Made by a program: the position numbers and the translations under genes. From positions 9,945,273-10,009,272 of the forward strand of contig CM037467.1 in NCBI GenBank assembly GCA_021014325.1: a stretch of 64,000 nt of DNA, read 5' to 3'. The notes under the pieces are model-generated. The model did no database searches, was not told where the DNA came from, and saw nothing but the letters and a program-made list of their open reading frames with translations. This DNA is from Plazaster borealis (taxonomy: Eukaryota; Echinodermata; Asteroidea; Forcipulatida; Labidiasteridae). Shown here one piece after another: positions 21,201 through 36,500 of this stretch (its first letter is position 1; every line of letters starts with the position of its first letter).

Positions 21201-24200
21201 TTTCAAAATTTTACAAAATACACCTCGTGTGAAAGGACAACAAGTCAAAACTATCGGAAGATTTTGTCGTACATGAAGGTCCGGACCTCCGACCAAAATT
21301 TAGCAATGTTTGAGAAGATTTCACTACGGAACCTGGACAGTCCATACATTGTTGTCCTTTCACACGCAGTGCAATTTGTAAAATTTCACAAACATGCTAA
21401 AATTAAGCAAGAAACCCCTGCTAAATTGCTGTCGTGTGAAAAGGGCTTTACAGGACACAACTCGACTTGCAGGTACACAACATGTATGTACATTGTAGTT
21501 ACAATTTACACCCATTCTATTTTAAAGTTTTATATGAGAGATGCTGGTGGGGAGTGAGCCGTATCAAGTTAAAAAGTGGTGGGGGTAATTAACAAATATT
21601 GAATGCATTTGAGTGCATAGTCACAGCATATAAAAAAAATATATAATCACTCTGTGAAATCTGGACTATTCCATTTCAGGAGGTAATGGAAAATTCAGAT
21701 TTCACTGAATATTATACTCTGTGACAATGCACAAATGAACTGCATAATTTAATATCTGTTTGAAAAGATTGTTTACAATAAACACAGAATATTTAGGGAA
21801 ACTCAACCACCCAGCACCCACACTCTGAAAATTCTAAGAACCTTTCTAAACGCCTAAACATTTCTTGAGCTAAAAACCCCATGCAGTCTTGTAGATTCCA
21901 CCCCCCTTCTCACCAAAATGGAGACCTGAATCATGATTAATCTAAGCAGATGATAGTATACCTGAAATAAAAGTGTCTACATGTAGTTAAACTCTCTCTA
22001 ATGTTGTCTAATTAAATAAACAGAGTCTTTAAGTGGTGAGCAAACAGCAAGCAGCTGAAAATTCTAAAAACCCTCCTAAACACCTAAACATTTTGAGCTA
22101 AAACCCCTGCAGTCTTGTAGATTCCAACACAACCCCCCCCCCCCCCCCCCAAAAAAAAAAAAAAAAAAAGGAGACCTGAATCATGATTAATCTAAGCAGA
22201 TGATAGTATACCTGAAATAAAAGTGTCTAGTTTTAAAACCATAAACTCTCTATAACATGTCTAATTAAATAAACAGAGTCTTAAAGTGGTGAGCAAACAG
22301 CAAGCATCTGGCTACGTGCTCAGAGACTGCTTTCATGGAGATGTTTAACAGCAGATGTTTTTTACTTGAAGGCATAGCAAGATTGTATTCTTATGGAGGG
22401 TGTGTAGAAGCAATAGGGAGGGAGGGGGAGGATTGTACTTCTATGGAAGCTGGTTTCCAGGCTACCAGTATTCTCCAATACTCCAGTATTTCATTGTGTT
22501 TATTAAAATCCAAGCAACAAATCTCTCCAATGCAAATTAGTGTGCTTAAAGGGTGAACAGACATTTTTAGGAGGTCAAAATGACTGAATTGTAGTTTTGA
22601 TGCCTTTGTTCTACATCATGTACTTGTTTTGGTGCTTCAATTGCCATCTGAGGCTCAAAATGCTGACTGAGAGAAAAGAGTGCTATTTTTTTATTTTATT
22701 TATTTTTTTTTTTTGGGGGGGGGTCTGATGTCACACCCCCAAGCAAACCAAGATAGACACACTACTCTGCGAGTCTATTAATGCTTTAATAGCAATCACA
22801 AAATTCTTACTTAAAACTCTTAATCAAAAAGTGCCTGCACTTTTCAAAGCTCTGTTAAAGTAGATTCTGGTGTTATCACATTCAGTGGGACTGAAAGAGA
22901 CGTTAAATTGTAAACGCTAAGGTTTCCTTCACTCGATGATTTCACGCATGTCAGTGGTCAAAACTTCCACTAGCGGAAAATTTTGTGGTAGGTCAGGACC
23001 TCAGAGAAAATCTAGCAATGTTTGAGAAGATTTCACATGGGACCTTGAACAGTCCAACCATTGTTGTCCTTCCATCTGAAGTCCAGTTTGTAAAATTGTT
23101 CAACCATGCTAAAATAAAGCAAGGGACTCCTGCTAAATTGCTCTCGTGTGAAAGGGGCTGAACCGTTTCCAGTTTCACCTAAACTCATCAAGCAGGACCA
23201 GCATAAACACGTTGGTATTATAACCAAAAGACAATTATCACAGTTCCGTGACAAATTAAAATTGATTTTTCCTCGTCTGTAGTCCCTGACTGAGTCTATG
23301 TGTAATTTATAAATACGCAACCACACCAACAACAACAACCCAGGGGTAGTGTGTACAGCGCATAATGCTAATTAGTACAGTTTGAAGTATGTGTACTTCC
23401 GATAGCAGGTTGGCCAGATGGCTGGATTGATTTCAACGGCTGTGTTTTTTAAAATTTTTATTTTAGCAGTGTATCTCTAACTCACAATCCATTGCTGCAG
23501 TGTATATCTTTATGCATTGCCATGCTTTAAAATGTACAAGTTATTACTGGAGGCGATGGCTGCAATTTATGTGCATGTATGTAGACTAAACATTTCTGTC
23601 ACTGAAACATCAAAAATCACCTCCGAAAAATAAATAAAAAATAAACAAATAAATAAATAAAAAATAAAGAAAAATAAATAAATAAATACCAAATAAAAAA
23701 AACAAATAAAATAATAAATAAAAAAATAAATAAATAAATAAATAATTATGTTTGAAATAAATAAATAAACAATAATAATAGAAATTCATCAATAAGTGAA
23801 TAAACTAAACTAAACTAAACTAAATAAACAACAAAATATGGAACAAAAACCCAAATAATAATATCAATACAAATAATAACAAATCTATAAGTAAGTACAT
23901 GTAAATAATGCAAATAATTAAATAAATAAACAACACGTTTTTTTTGTATTTCAAACAAAATAATTCATTCTTCTTGGTACATTTATCAGCTTATAGGTAC
24001 AGCGTCAAGAATTGGCAAAAAATTTCTCTCTCTTTACTTTTAATCTTTCCAATAATAATTCTTGAATCCAGTTAGCAGAATGCTTGCAACTCTGGATGGT
24101 TAAACACCCATTATGGCTTTGTGTGATTTTCTTTCGAATTTTCTTCTCTCTGTCCAGCTCATTTCAATCTTAAGAGATGCTAAATTCGAAGTGTCTCTTG

Positions 24201-27200
24201 GTTTGAATATATTGGGTGTTTTTTTTCCCTAAAGATATTGATTTCACATCATTAGTTAGGGAATTACTGGGAGGCCACCTCTGTTGTCCTGGGTTCAATT
24301 TCATGGATCTGCTTACCGCGGAATTCTGCGCTTACGACGCTCTGTAAAGCACATAATTTTATAGGTCGCAAGCACAAAATTCTTTGGTAAGCAGAGCCGT
24401 GAAATTGGACCCTGGTCTAGCCCCTTCAAACGCTTCCCATAGTCTTTAAGATTTTTCCCCGAAGGAAGTGCCTATTTCAAAATGATAATGACCTCGCCCT
24501 CTCAAAGATGAAATTCCAAGCCTGCACCATCACAGTGTTCGAATTTGGGGGAAAAACTAACAAGATCGCAGGGCTTGTAGCTAAAAATATTTACTGGACC
24601 AGAATTTTGGTTAGAAGACCAGAATTGAAATGAGAAGAAAAATGCCTGACACGGTTTAACAATCTAACTGTTTGAGTTTGAAAAAAGCACTATCGAGAAG
24701 ATTTATCTCGTTTTGTTTTATGGAAAAGTATCCTTCAATAATCAACAGATATTTTATTTATCAGACGGAAGGTCAACATTTGAACTCAAACATGAGACCG
24801 CCGGACTTGTCTGGTCATGAGTTTACTGGCCCGATGCTAAAATAACTGGCCTCGGGTTTACTGGCCCGACAATAAAATAACTGGCCACGGGCCCGCGTTC
24901 CAGTGTAAAGTTCAAGCCCTGCATCACAACAGAAACAAGTAACTTTAAAATATTTTAGAACAAACAACCATATCGATGACAGTATGCAAAAGGCTGTGTA
25001 CGACTGTGAGTGTGAGTGACGCAGGTTCTACACTGTGGCTGCGTAGAGCCACTGGCTGTGTATAATAAATAATTTGCATGGTTAGGCCGCTGATGTAAAT
25101 TAAGGCCAGGGGCTAATATGTATAGATTGGAGTTTGCTTTCTATCCCTGCCGTTCCAAGCCTGTCTGGCAGCAGACTCTGTGAGAATCATGTCAGGTGGT
25201 GATTTAGATGTCTCCTCTGATGGAGTCCCTGCTATGCAAGTTTAAAGGCACTGTACATGTTTGGTAATTACTCAAAATATATATTAGCATAAAAACTGAC
25301 TTGGTAATGAGCAATGGAGAGCTGTTGATAGTATAAAACATTGTGAGAAACAACTCCCTCTGAAGTAACGTAGTTTTTGAGAAAGAGGTAATTTCTCACT
25401 AAAATAATAAAAACTTCTTGCAAGAAGTTTTTATTCCTATCTGAAAGCACACAAATTTGTACAACAAGGGTGTTTTTTCTTTCATCATTTTCTTGCAACT
25501 TCGATGACCAATTGAGCCAAAATTTTCACAGGCTTGTTATTTTATGCATATGTTGAGATACACCAAGTGAGAACACTGGTCTTTGGCAATTACCAAGCGT
25601 GTTCAGTGCCTTTAAAGGCAAAGCACATGGGTATTTATACAAATTAAAAAATGAGTTTGAATCTGAAACCTCACTGCTTATCAGGGCTCTACCCATAGTG
25701 GTTGGTACCGGAAAACCCGCCCGGCACTCAGGATTCTATAACCACCACTGGCAGAATTTTCTCTGTTTCCGACCACATTTTCAAAATTTTGTAATTAAAC
25801 TTGCAATTTCCTTTATAGGATTTCAACGAAATGTAAAATTGCGTACCAGTAAAACAATTTACCAGTAAAACAAAATGGTATCCGAAGCCAATAATTTGAA
25901 GTACTTCTTTGGTGAGAGTCTATTTTTATGATCTAGGGAAAACATTTTTCCGCCACTAAAGAAATCCTGGGCAGAACCCGAGCTTATAAAGTTCACACTA
26001 GTACCAACAGCGTTCTCTCTTCTTAGCAGTGGTCCGCTGGCCAGGCGAAATTCTCTCCAAAAGGTTCGGCCGGCTAGTTCGGTATTAAAAAGCTTCTCTA
26101 TTTCATATTAAATATGGACTAGATTTAAACTTGATTTAAGTGAGTCACGGACTCGAGCTCTGGTGTTTCTGATCAGCAGAGTGTGGGTTCGAGACCTGGT
26201 CTTGACACTTGTGTCCTTAAGCAAGACACTTATCCATTATTGCTTTGTCATTCGTATGGGACGTAATAAAGCCGTAGGTCCCGTGTGTTGTTATAAAAAC
26301 TATCAATGCACATAAAAGACCCCAGTACACACTTATCGCTAAGAGTTCTGCCGTCGATTTCACTACACTCTTCCTAACTTAGGATTAATCCTAGGCAATG
26401 CTAAGAGATAGGACTAGTCTTAAGTTAGGACCAGTACTTAAGACTAGTCCAATCTCTTAGCATTGCCTAGGATTAATCCTAAGTTAGGAAGAGTTTGGTG
26501 AAATCGACGGCTGGGGGTTCACCCCGGCTTGTCTGGCAGTGCGTTTATCTTCAATCGTTTGAAGGCTGCACGTAAAAGGAAGAAGAATTTCCCTGCTTCC
26601 GTAAGCGCCGATTCTTTGCTTACAGTCGGGTGAGCAAAGCCATGAACTGGGGCCCTGATCTGCTGATGGTTCTTATCATGCGATAAATTACCTCCAGACA
26701 GAGCTCCATGTAAAGCATCAAATAGGTTCAAAGGTCAGTTTACAGATTTAGACATTATGGTCCGACCTGACAATCACAATTAAACAAAGTGTAGATATCT
26801 TTTTAATAATAGATCGTGCAAGCCTCGAAATAACTTCTGACCTTGACTGATAAGAAACACAATGAAGAGGACCACTTTGCATCCGTCACCTTAGCAGTTT
26901 TTCCCAATGGTTGGAATATTTTCTTTAAAGTACAGACCACCCAAAAAGTGTTTTGACATTCAAATGGACATGCAGGCTTAAATACTGAACATTTTGAGTT
27001 GATTAATTTTTTTATATTAAAAAAATCGTCAAATTTCCATCAAAATTAACGGAAAAAGCTACCTACGTTTCCCGTCCATTATTTGATGAAAATGTTAAGA
27101 TATTTTTAACAGTAACAAAAATTACATAATACAAAAATATAACCAAAAAACCTGCTCATGTGATGGATGCAAAGTGGTCCCCTTTTTCCGTTCATTTTTG

Positions 27201-27541
27201 ATGGAAATTTGAGGGTGTTTTTATTGGGTGGCATGGTTGGCTTGTGCGTAAAGCGCTCGCCTCTCACAAAGGTGGCCCAGGTTCGATACCCGGCCAGGGC
27301 CATATGTGAGTTGAGTTGTGCATTGGTTCTCTGCTGTGCCACGAGGGTTTTCCAGACCATCCAGTTTTCCTCCCTGGATAAAAATCAAACACTTTCGATC
27401 TCTGGCTGTGCTCCGTGGTCATAATGGGTTGATGTGGCTGGCTGCCAAAGGCGCCCTTGCATTCCTGCTTCTCGAACATGTTGTAGCCGCGTCCTTCGCA
27501 ATTCAGCTCTTAGCTGCCAGTAAGGATGATTAGCCTCCCAA

Positions 27542-27572
<31 letters not shown>

Positions 27573-30500
27573 GGTTTCTTGTCTACTGCTTTGTGTTTAT
27601 TTCACTTTTCCGCAACCTAAATAAAGCCAGATAAAAGTGAACAAAATCCGACTCAACATCAACCATTTTGAGGTTTTGTTTTTCTCTGAAAGATCACATG
27701 TTATTTTATGGCATTTTCACAAATCTTGTGTATGGTGTGTTTATTGAAAACTAGAAAGAGCAAGAATTTAATTTTCCAAAACCAATGATGCATCCCTTTA
27801 GAATCGTTATCAGTTAATCTTTTTTTTATTTTAGGAAAAACATGTAAAAATAGTTTCTGAGGAGAGATTGCATTTGATTTTACACTACAAATAGATCCTA
27901 AAATTAGTTACTGGTTATCTACAATGTCAACAACAGACAATAGGCCTACCCCCTTTTTTGAGCTGTCACCCCACTTGAAACCCTGCGATGCCCCACCCCT
28001 GTCAAATTTACACGAATGCCATTAGTTACTGCAGCCAGTAGACCGTCGAGAAACGTGTATAACTCCTTTGTAATGTTGATTTAATACTTTTTTCAAAGCT
28101 AATAACCTTTCCAGATGTTGAAGAGACAGTTTGAAGAAAAAAAAATTAACAATTATTAATTTTTAATTTTTTTGTGTTATTTAGTATGTGTTTTCACTGT
28201 AAAACCGCAGTATTTTTTTGTGCACAAGTCTATGTAGAAAGTGTTTTCTAACTGGAGATTCCGAGCCCATGAGTCACACTGCCTATGGGTCATAGACTAT
28301 GTCAATCGGGCCTGTCTGAGGATAGAACTTAAAGGGTTTCAACTATTTTTGCTAAAAACTTAATGAGTAATTAACTAAAATGTGTTTTCGGTCTACTGGC
28401 TGCAAACCGGTAGGCCATCGGAGGGTTTTAATATGAAAAGAATGAAACTGCTCCATAACAAATTTGGACTTGTTACAATATCTAAGAGCGGGAATTTTAG
28501 GGCCTTTTCCAAACCTTGGTTTGGGCACCGTCATTAATTTTGGAGTGCTCAGTGTACATTTTGCACTGTGTTTTCAGCATCAAACTGAACCCAAGGTTTG
28601 GAAAAAGGCCCGTACAATACCATGTAATGGTTTACAAGGTGCTGTGGCCCAATATGCAGCCAATCAAACCAGGAACACCGGGGCGAACCCCTTCTCTTTT
28701 CGATAAGTGCACTGGGTTCTTTTACGTGCATTACACAACACACAGAAATATTTCTGTTTGTGAAAACTAAAAACTGTAAATTTTGTGAAATTGTCCTCGT
28801 GCTAATCAGTGTAATTACAAAACATAACTTTTTACGACTTGAAACTTTGGGAAAATGTTGTTGTCAATGACAACATCCAAAATGTGTAAAAACACAGATT
28901 TGCTAAAATGTAGGCCTATGATTTTTTGAAATAATAATACGCAGTTCTTATATAGCGCTTTATACTCCCAATGGGTGTCTCAAAGCGCTCAGTATTTTTC
29001 CTACAAGGTATAAGTGGAGTTAAGTATGAGACCTATTCCTTTGCATAGCACCATGTAATGGTTTACAAGGTGCTGTGGCGCAATATGCAGCCAATCAAAC
29101 CAGGAACACTGGGGCGAACCCCTTCTCTTTTCGATAAGTGCACTGGGTTCTTTTACGTGCATTACACAACATACAGGACTGACGGCTTCACGTCCCACCC
29201 GAAGGACGCAGCAATAATGGTTGAGTGTCTTGCTTAAGGAAACAAGTGTCACGACTAGAACTCGAACTCACACTCTGCTGATCAGAAACACCAGAGCTTG
29301 AGTCCGATGCTCTTATCCGCTCGGCCACGACATGCCGTGTATCACTATTATCATTTTAATAATAATAAATAATAATAATAAGACTTGTAATGCGCACATA
29401 TCCACCCTGCTGGGTGTTCAAGGCGCAGTAAAAAACCAAAAACAAAACAAAACAAAACAAAGATAAAACAGACACAACAAAATTAGTCCTTGAAAACCTG
29501 TGACATCAGATAAGTTTTGAGAAGAGATTTGAATTTTGTGGTACAAAGACAAGATCTAAGATTAAGCGGTAGAGAGTTCCAGATGCGTGGCGCAGCTGAA
29601 GAAAAAGACCTGTCACCCCATGAGTGTCGAGACTTGGGTTCAATGAGGAGAAGCATGGAACTTGATCGAAGATTCCTTGATGGAGTGTAAACTTGAAGTA
29701 GTTCAGAAATATAGTGGGGAGCCTTGCCATTAAGTGCTTTGTGGACAATGAGCATCAGCTTGAAGATGATTCGTTGAGAGATAGGGAGCCAATGTAGTTG
29801 TTTCAGAATGGGGGTGATAGAACAGGATTTTCTAGACAGTGTCACAATGCGGGCAGCGGTATTTTGGAGGCGTTGGAGATGGGAAATCTGGTTGTTAGGA
29901 AGACTGTAGAGAAGAGCATTGCCGTTGTCAAGACGAGAAGTAACAAATGCATGAATGACCTTTTCAGTGGCACTTTTGTCCAAGTACTTGCGAATCTTAC
30001 CAATATTCCTGATGTGATATGATGACAGACGAACGATGTTGTTGATGTGTGGTTGAAGTGTCATCGATGAATCAAAAATACCCCTAAGTTCCAAGCTTGC
30101 AGCGAGGGAGCTATCCGAGCATCACCGATGGAAATGTATGGCACTGAAACCATTTTACAAACAAATGCGTAAACTAAATTGTCTCTTCGTGAAAACTCAA
30201 AACACAGAGTATTCATTTTTGACACCATGCCAGCGCTATGTACTTCAAAATTGTCCTCGTGCTAATTAGTGTTATTACAAAACTATAACTTTTTTACGAC
30301 TTGAAACTTGGGGGAAAATGTTGATGTCAATGACAACATCCAAAAAGTGTAAAAACACAGATGTAAAATGTAGGCCTATGATTTTTTTTGAAGAAGTGCC
30401 TCTTTGAGAAAAACGGCGACGATAGATGTTGAAGACATCACCTTCACATCGTGGCTGACGTTGTCTTCACAATTTGACTATTTTCAAGAACCGCCTGATT

Positions 30501-33500
30501 TTGGTGTAGAATGTCCCTTTATTTTTCTAGAGTCGTCTGAAATTGAAACTGAATTTTTCTGAAATTGAATTCTGAGAATGACTCCATCTTTCTTTTATCT
30601 TCCTTATGCAGAAGTTGGTCGTCAAACCTGACCAGCTGATTAAGAGGAGAGGCAAGCTGGGACTGATAAAAGTCGGCGTTGACTTACAAGGTGTCAAGGA
30701 ATGGCTGACAACCAGGCTCGGAAAACAGTTTGCCGTGAGTGTTATCTCTCGTTGTCATTTTCCATGCTTGTAATTTGTAAGCTTTTGTATATCCCTGTAC
30801 ATGTAGGTGCCTTAAAGGCACTGTACACGTTTGGTAATTACTCAAAATATTCATTAGCATAAAAACTTACTTGGTAACGAGCAACGGAGAGCTGTTGATA
30901 GTATAAAACATCGTGAGAAATGACTCCCTCTGAAGTAACGTAGTTTTTGAGAAAGAGGTAATTTCTCACTAAAATAATAAAAGACTTCTTGCAAGAAGCC
31001 TTTTATTCCTATCTGAAAGCACACACATTTGTACAACAAGGGTGTTTTTTTCTTTCATCATTTTCTTGCAACTTCAATGACCAATTGAGCCCAACTTGTT
31101 GGGATACACATATGTTGGGATACACCAATTGAGAATACTGGTCTTTGACAATTACCAAACGTGTTCGATGCCTTGAAATGCAGGGTGTACTCGTGGTAAT
31201 TATTCCACAAGTGAATTACCATAAAAAACTTACTAGCTAAAGAGCTGATGGTAGGAATTGATATTCCTCAGTCTAGATTGTACAATGGAGGGAAACAACA
31301 CCTTCAAGGATTTAATTTAGTTCCACTTCCTTAAGGCCTCCTTGTTAGACTTCCACGATTTAATTTAGTTCCACTTCCTTAAGGCCTCCTTGTTAGACTT
31401 CCACGTGGAGTATTCAGGAGGATAACTACCACGTACCAAGAAACATGCACCGGGCAAGGAGTTCCAAAGAGATGCAGTACGTGGAATAAAGCTGTTGAAA
31501 TGCCTCTTTGTTCTACATCTCAGCAAAGCAATAGACGATGTGACCTCTGACGTCACTCGAAAACCATAGCATGATGCGCGTGCATATCGCCGGGCAAAAC
31601 CTTTGTGTACTTGTCAGCCGTATAGAGAGTACAATCAATCTTACCATGACTACGTGTCTTTTCGCCTGGTGGAACATGACTTGGACAGTGTTTTGTCAAC
31701 AGAGGGCGGTTTGAATGTAAACAGAGGTCACATCGTCTATAGTGTATGGGTGAGAAGAAGCAGAAAGCCTGGTTTCACGCTCAAACATTCTGATATAGGA
31801 GGAACCAGGCCGGACACACTGGTGGCACATTTAATGTACCATATAAATAAATAAATAAATAAATAACAAGTTCTTATATAGCGCATTTTACAATAAACGT
31901 ATCCATGCGCTTTACATTAGTGCCCTGGTCATTGGGCCAATAACATTCCTTTTAATCTTTCTCAGCTCCTTAGAGAGTATACAGCCCCGAGCTGCCGTGT
32001 GGCGCTCCGAAGGCTTTTCAAACACAATATCAACCTCTACCTCTACCCATTTATACCCTTGGGTGAAGAGAAGCAATTATAGTTAAGTGTCTTGCTCAAG
32101 GACACAAGTGTCATGACTGGGATTCGAACCCACACCCTAATGACTTAACCACCAGAACTTGAATTCGATGCTCTTAACCGCTCGACCACAACACCCTACA
32201 AATATGAAAATTTCTGTGGAAAAGACAGAGACTGGATCATTATCAAGAAGTACAGTTGTACGCAATTCAAACTTTTTTTTTCAATTTGCAGATTGGGGAG
32301 GCCAAGGGGAATCTAACCAACTTCATCATCGAGCCGTTCATCGCCCACCAGCCTGCCGATGAGGTCTACATCTGCATCTACTGCCTGAGGTCATGTGACG
32401 TCATCCTCTTCCATCACGAGGGAGGGGTGGACATTGGTGATGTTGACGCCAAGGTGAATGTCAGGAAAATGGGGTGGGGGGAAGGCGACACAAAACACAT
32501 CTGCCCGTATTTCTTTTGTGATGTGGCTTTTACCGTCCCTTCTGCTATAAAATTAAGCAAGGACGAAAAACTGTAGTTCTCGCAAGAACAGTTTTTTTAT
32601 CTTAACTCGTTTTCTGCTTCTTTCAACAGGCTTTGAAGTACGAAGTTGGATTGAATGAGGAGGTGACAGCCAGCACTGTGAAGGAGAAACTGCTGGGTAA
32701 AGTACCCAAGGGAAAACAAGAGTAAGTTTTGAGGGTAAAAGATCGAGTACAACTGTAAATCAATTTCTTTACAAGAAAAAGTTTACAAACCACGCTTTCC
32801 TTAATGGGTGGTCGGGACGGCGTAGTGGTGTTTTTCCTCTCCTTCCACCTCTAGGACCCCAGTTCGAATCAGGCAAGGGGCACTATGTGGATTGGGTTTT
32901 CAGTCCCTACCTGATGGCTTGGGTTTTCCCTGGAATAATTCTCTGGGGTTTTCCTCCCACATCTAAAACTGAAACCTCCTTCCTTGTCTTCTCTCCATTG
33001 GGTCCTTGGATAGTAAAGTGATTAGGTTCGCTTGTTTAAGAGTCATTGGCTTCACAATCAAAACTAATCAATGAAATTAACTGAAATAAAATCAAATGAA
33101 CATTACAACAGCTTGGGAAATGTTGCAACTTCTTCTCACCCATACACTCTCGCTTTGGGCCATTCCAACACCTCTGTTCCGCGCACTGCATCTCTTTGGA
33201 ACCCCTTGCCTGGTGCATGTTTCCCTCCATCCTACAATCTAGACTGTTTTAAGAGGAATATCAATTCCTACCTTCAGCTCCCCCGAGTTGTTTCATCTTA
33301 AATGTTTTCTTCTTGTAACCCCTTACCAAGAGTGGCTTTTAGCCTTGTTTGGGGCGAACTTGCGTAACAAAAATATATAAAAAAACAAAAACTGATGTTC
33401 ACTGCAGCCCTTTACACAGCATAACAAATTTCAGCTAATCCATTTATTTCACCAGAGTTTTTTTCCCTTTAAAGTAAGGAAAAGTTGGAAACACCGTAAA

Positions 33501-36500
33501 GGTTTTCATGTGCAAGGGAGTTTGTTCCTCTTTTCCATTTTACAAAATGAACTGTCTGCCCATGTCAATTTTCAAAATTGGTTGTTTGTTTGTTTCTTTA
33601 CAGTATGATCGCTAAGTTTGTGGAGGCACTTTACAAACAATACAGAGATCTCTACTTCACTTACTTGGAGATCAACCCTCTGGGTATGTATTCACTATCC
33701 CCTTGTCTGCAGACACTTTATTCTTGATTTCAACAAACAGAGCATCATTTTCAGATACATTTTTCTCGAATATGACTTCATCACAGAAAACAAAAATGGT
33801 TCTAGTATAAACTTCATAATCAGTAAGCTGTCAAACTAAAATTAAACAAGGACGTTTTTTTTTTCTCCTTACCAATGCTGTATAGACGATGTGACCTCTG
33901 ACGTCACTCGAAAACCATAACACGATGCGCGCGCATGTCGTCGGGCAAAACCTTTGTGTACTTGACAGCCAGCGTGAAAGTACACGCAATCTTACAATGA
34001 GTACGCGTCTTCTTGCCCGGCGGAAACTTGACTTGGACAGTGTTTTGTCAACAGAGGGCGGTTTGAATGTAAACAGAGGTCACATCGTCCATAATACCTT
34101 TAGATGAATTGGTGTCTTTCCTACTCCAACAAGATTATACAATAATTTTGAATTTCTCCTTTTGCAACGCTGCAGTGGTAACGGACAAGGTGTACATCCT
34201 GGATCTAGCTGCTAAGATTGACGCTACAGCGGAGTATTTGTGCAAAGCCCAGTGGGGAGATATTGACTACCCCCCACCCTTTGGCAGAGAGGCATTCCCC
34301 GAGGTAAGATAATAATATTGACTCTTATATAGCGCAACTCCAAAAATTGATCATTATTACCCCTGGTCACCGTATATTTCATTCCTTAAAACCATCTCAG
34401 CTCCCTTGGGAGTATACAGGCTGTGCTGCCAAGTATGTAGCGCACTAAGCTAAATCAATCACAAGAACCATCTCTGCCCTCACAGGTACCCATTTACCCC
34501 TGGGTGATGAGAAGAAATTATAGTTAAGAGTCTTGCTCAAGGACACAAGTGTCATGACCGGGATTCGAACCCACACCCTGATGACTCAGCAACCAGAACT
34601 TGAGTCCGATGCACCAAACCGCGCGGCCACGACACAACACTCATCTTATTTTGTTTTTCCTTGTGAATTCTTTGAACACCTGTCTCTGTTTTTTTGGTCC
34701 CACTTCAGGAAGCTTACATCGCTGACTTGGATGCGAAGAGCGGAGCATCTCTCAAGCTTTCCATCCTGAATCAATATGGCCGGATCTGGACCATGCTGGC
34801 CGGGGGTGGTGCTTCAGTTATTTACAGGTACAGTAAAAAATGCCACAATAGTGATAACGGGGATCAGTGATAACGGGGATCAGGTTGGCCAAGTGGTATC
34901 TGGCTCTGTCTACCACCTCTGTGGACTCCGGTTCGATTCCCGCCTCAGACCAGAGCCTCGCATGTGGATTGGGTTTTCAGTCCCTACCTGGGCCCGTAAG
35001 CAAAGAATCCGCGCTTACGTCAGCAGGGATTTACAAGCTTACGTCAAGCGTATTTCACGGGTTAGCAGGGAACTTTTGCTTGTGCGCTTGTGTACTCCAC
35101 ATAAATAGGCATTCTTCGCTTACACAGCTAGCGCAGAAATTCAGCGCTTGTACAGTAAGCGGAGAATGGTGATTGTAAGCCCGGAATTCGGCGGTTAAGC
35201 AGAACCATGAAATTATAGGCCGTGATTGTTTGGGTTTTTGTATTATCCTTACCACGTATTTCTGTGCAGTATGCATTTAAGGCGACGAGTGCACTTTACA
35301 GACGCTGACCATGTTCCAAAATGGCAGACCATGTGCAGACAGAAGACGAGTGTCATTTTGGTTGGTGAGCCGCTTCGAAAAGAGCTTTTTCCTTTTTCAC
35401 TAATTCCAGGCCTGTGAAATCTCTGCTTTAAAGCGGATATCCGCTTTTTTTCTTTTTTTGTCAATTTTTTCTTTCCGCTTTTTTTTTTTTTCTTTTTCTT
35501 TCCCTTCTTCACTTTTTGGCCTTTTCACTGCTTGGCAACAGTAATGTACAACTGCAATAATGTGAAATAAGCCTAGTTACTGGATCAATGGGGTGCCCCA
35601 ATTCGACAAGCGTAACGGCGTGACGCGCGCTCACTTAACGTTCCACGATGATTCTAACATCATGTAGTGTTTCAGCTCTTTTTTTAAGGGTCCACTCACA
35701 GGCCTGTAATTCAAAAAAGTTTTGTCCATCAGCAAAAACTCAGATTTTAACCCTCGAATTTCCGCACAATTTTTTACTCCTCTTAAAAACTCCAGTGACA
35801 CAATCTGCGACATGGGCGGAGCGAGAGAACTGGCCAACTACGGCGAGTACTCGGGAGCCCCCAGCGAGCAGCAGACCTATGAGTACGCCAAGACGATACT
35901 GAGTTTGATGACTCGTGAGAAACGCGAGGAGGGGAAGGTGCTTATTATCGGTGGGGGCATTGCCAACTTCACCAATGTGGCTGCAACCTTCAAGGTAATA
36001 AGAGACTTTTTGGGTTCTATTTTTTGGAAACCACAACATCGGCTCCGGCTTTGGCTCTACTAGCCTGAACATCTAACATCACTGGCCTTGAGCGCCTGGC
36101 AGGATCCTGCCAGTTGATCTTACATCCATTTCACATGGAGATTTGCAGTCAATTCACACATACATGTACACATAGTGAATAAAACAACAATACATGCATA
36201 TGGTACAAACATTATGCACACGCTGCATGCAGACGACCGAAAGTGCAAGCTGTCACTGCACGTTTATCCAATGAAACCATTGTATCCACTGAAATCATTG
36301 GGCCTGTAAGACCAGTGCCTGTCTTTATGCGCAAGGATAAAGACGGGGGACCGGTCTAATGCTCCACCAGCTGTTTTTTGAAAAAAAAAATGGTTTTGGT
36401 ACAGACCTTCAAACAGGCAAATGGAGCCAAAACTGAAGTTGAAGCCATGGCATACTATTCGATTTTACCCATACAGCGATGTGTGTTAAAGCACTGTATA

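Noticed and set aside
35648..35795. Upstream extension of ACLY exon 8
   Set aside because: The open frame continues into the intron, but residues do not match ACLY and a good acceptor is present at 35795.
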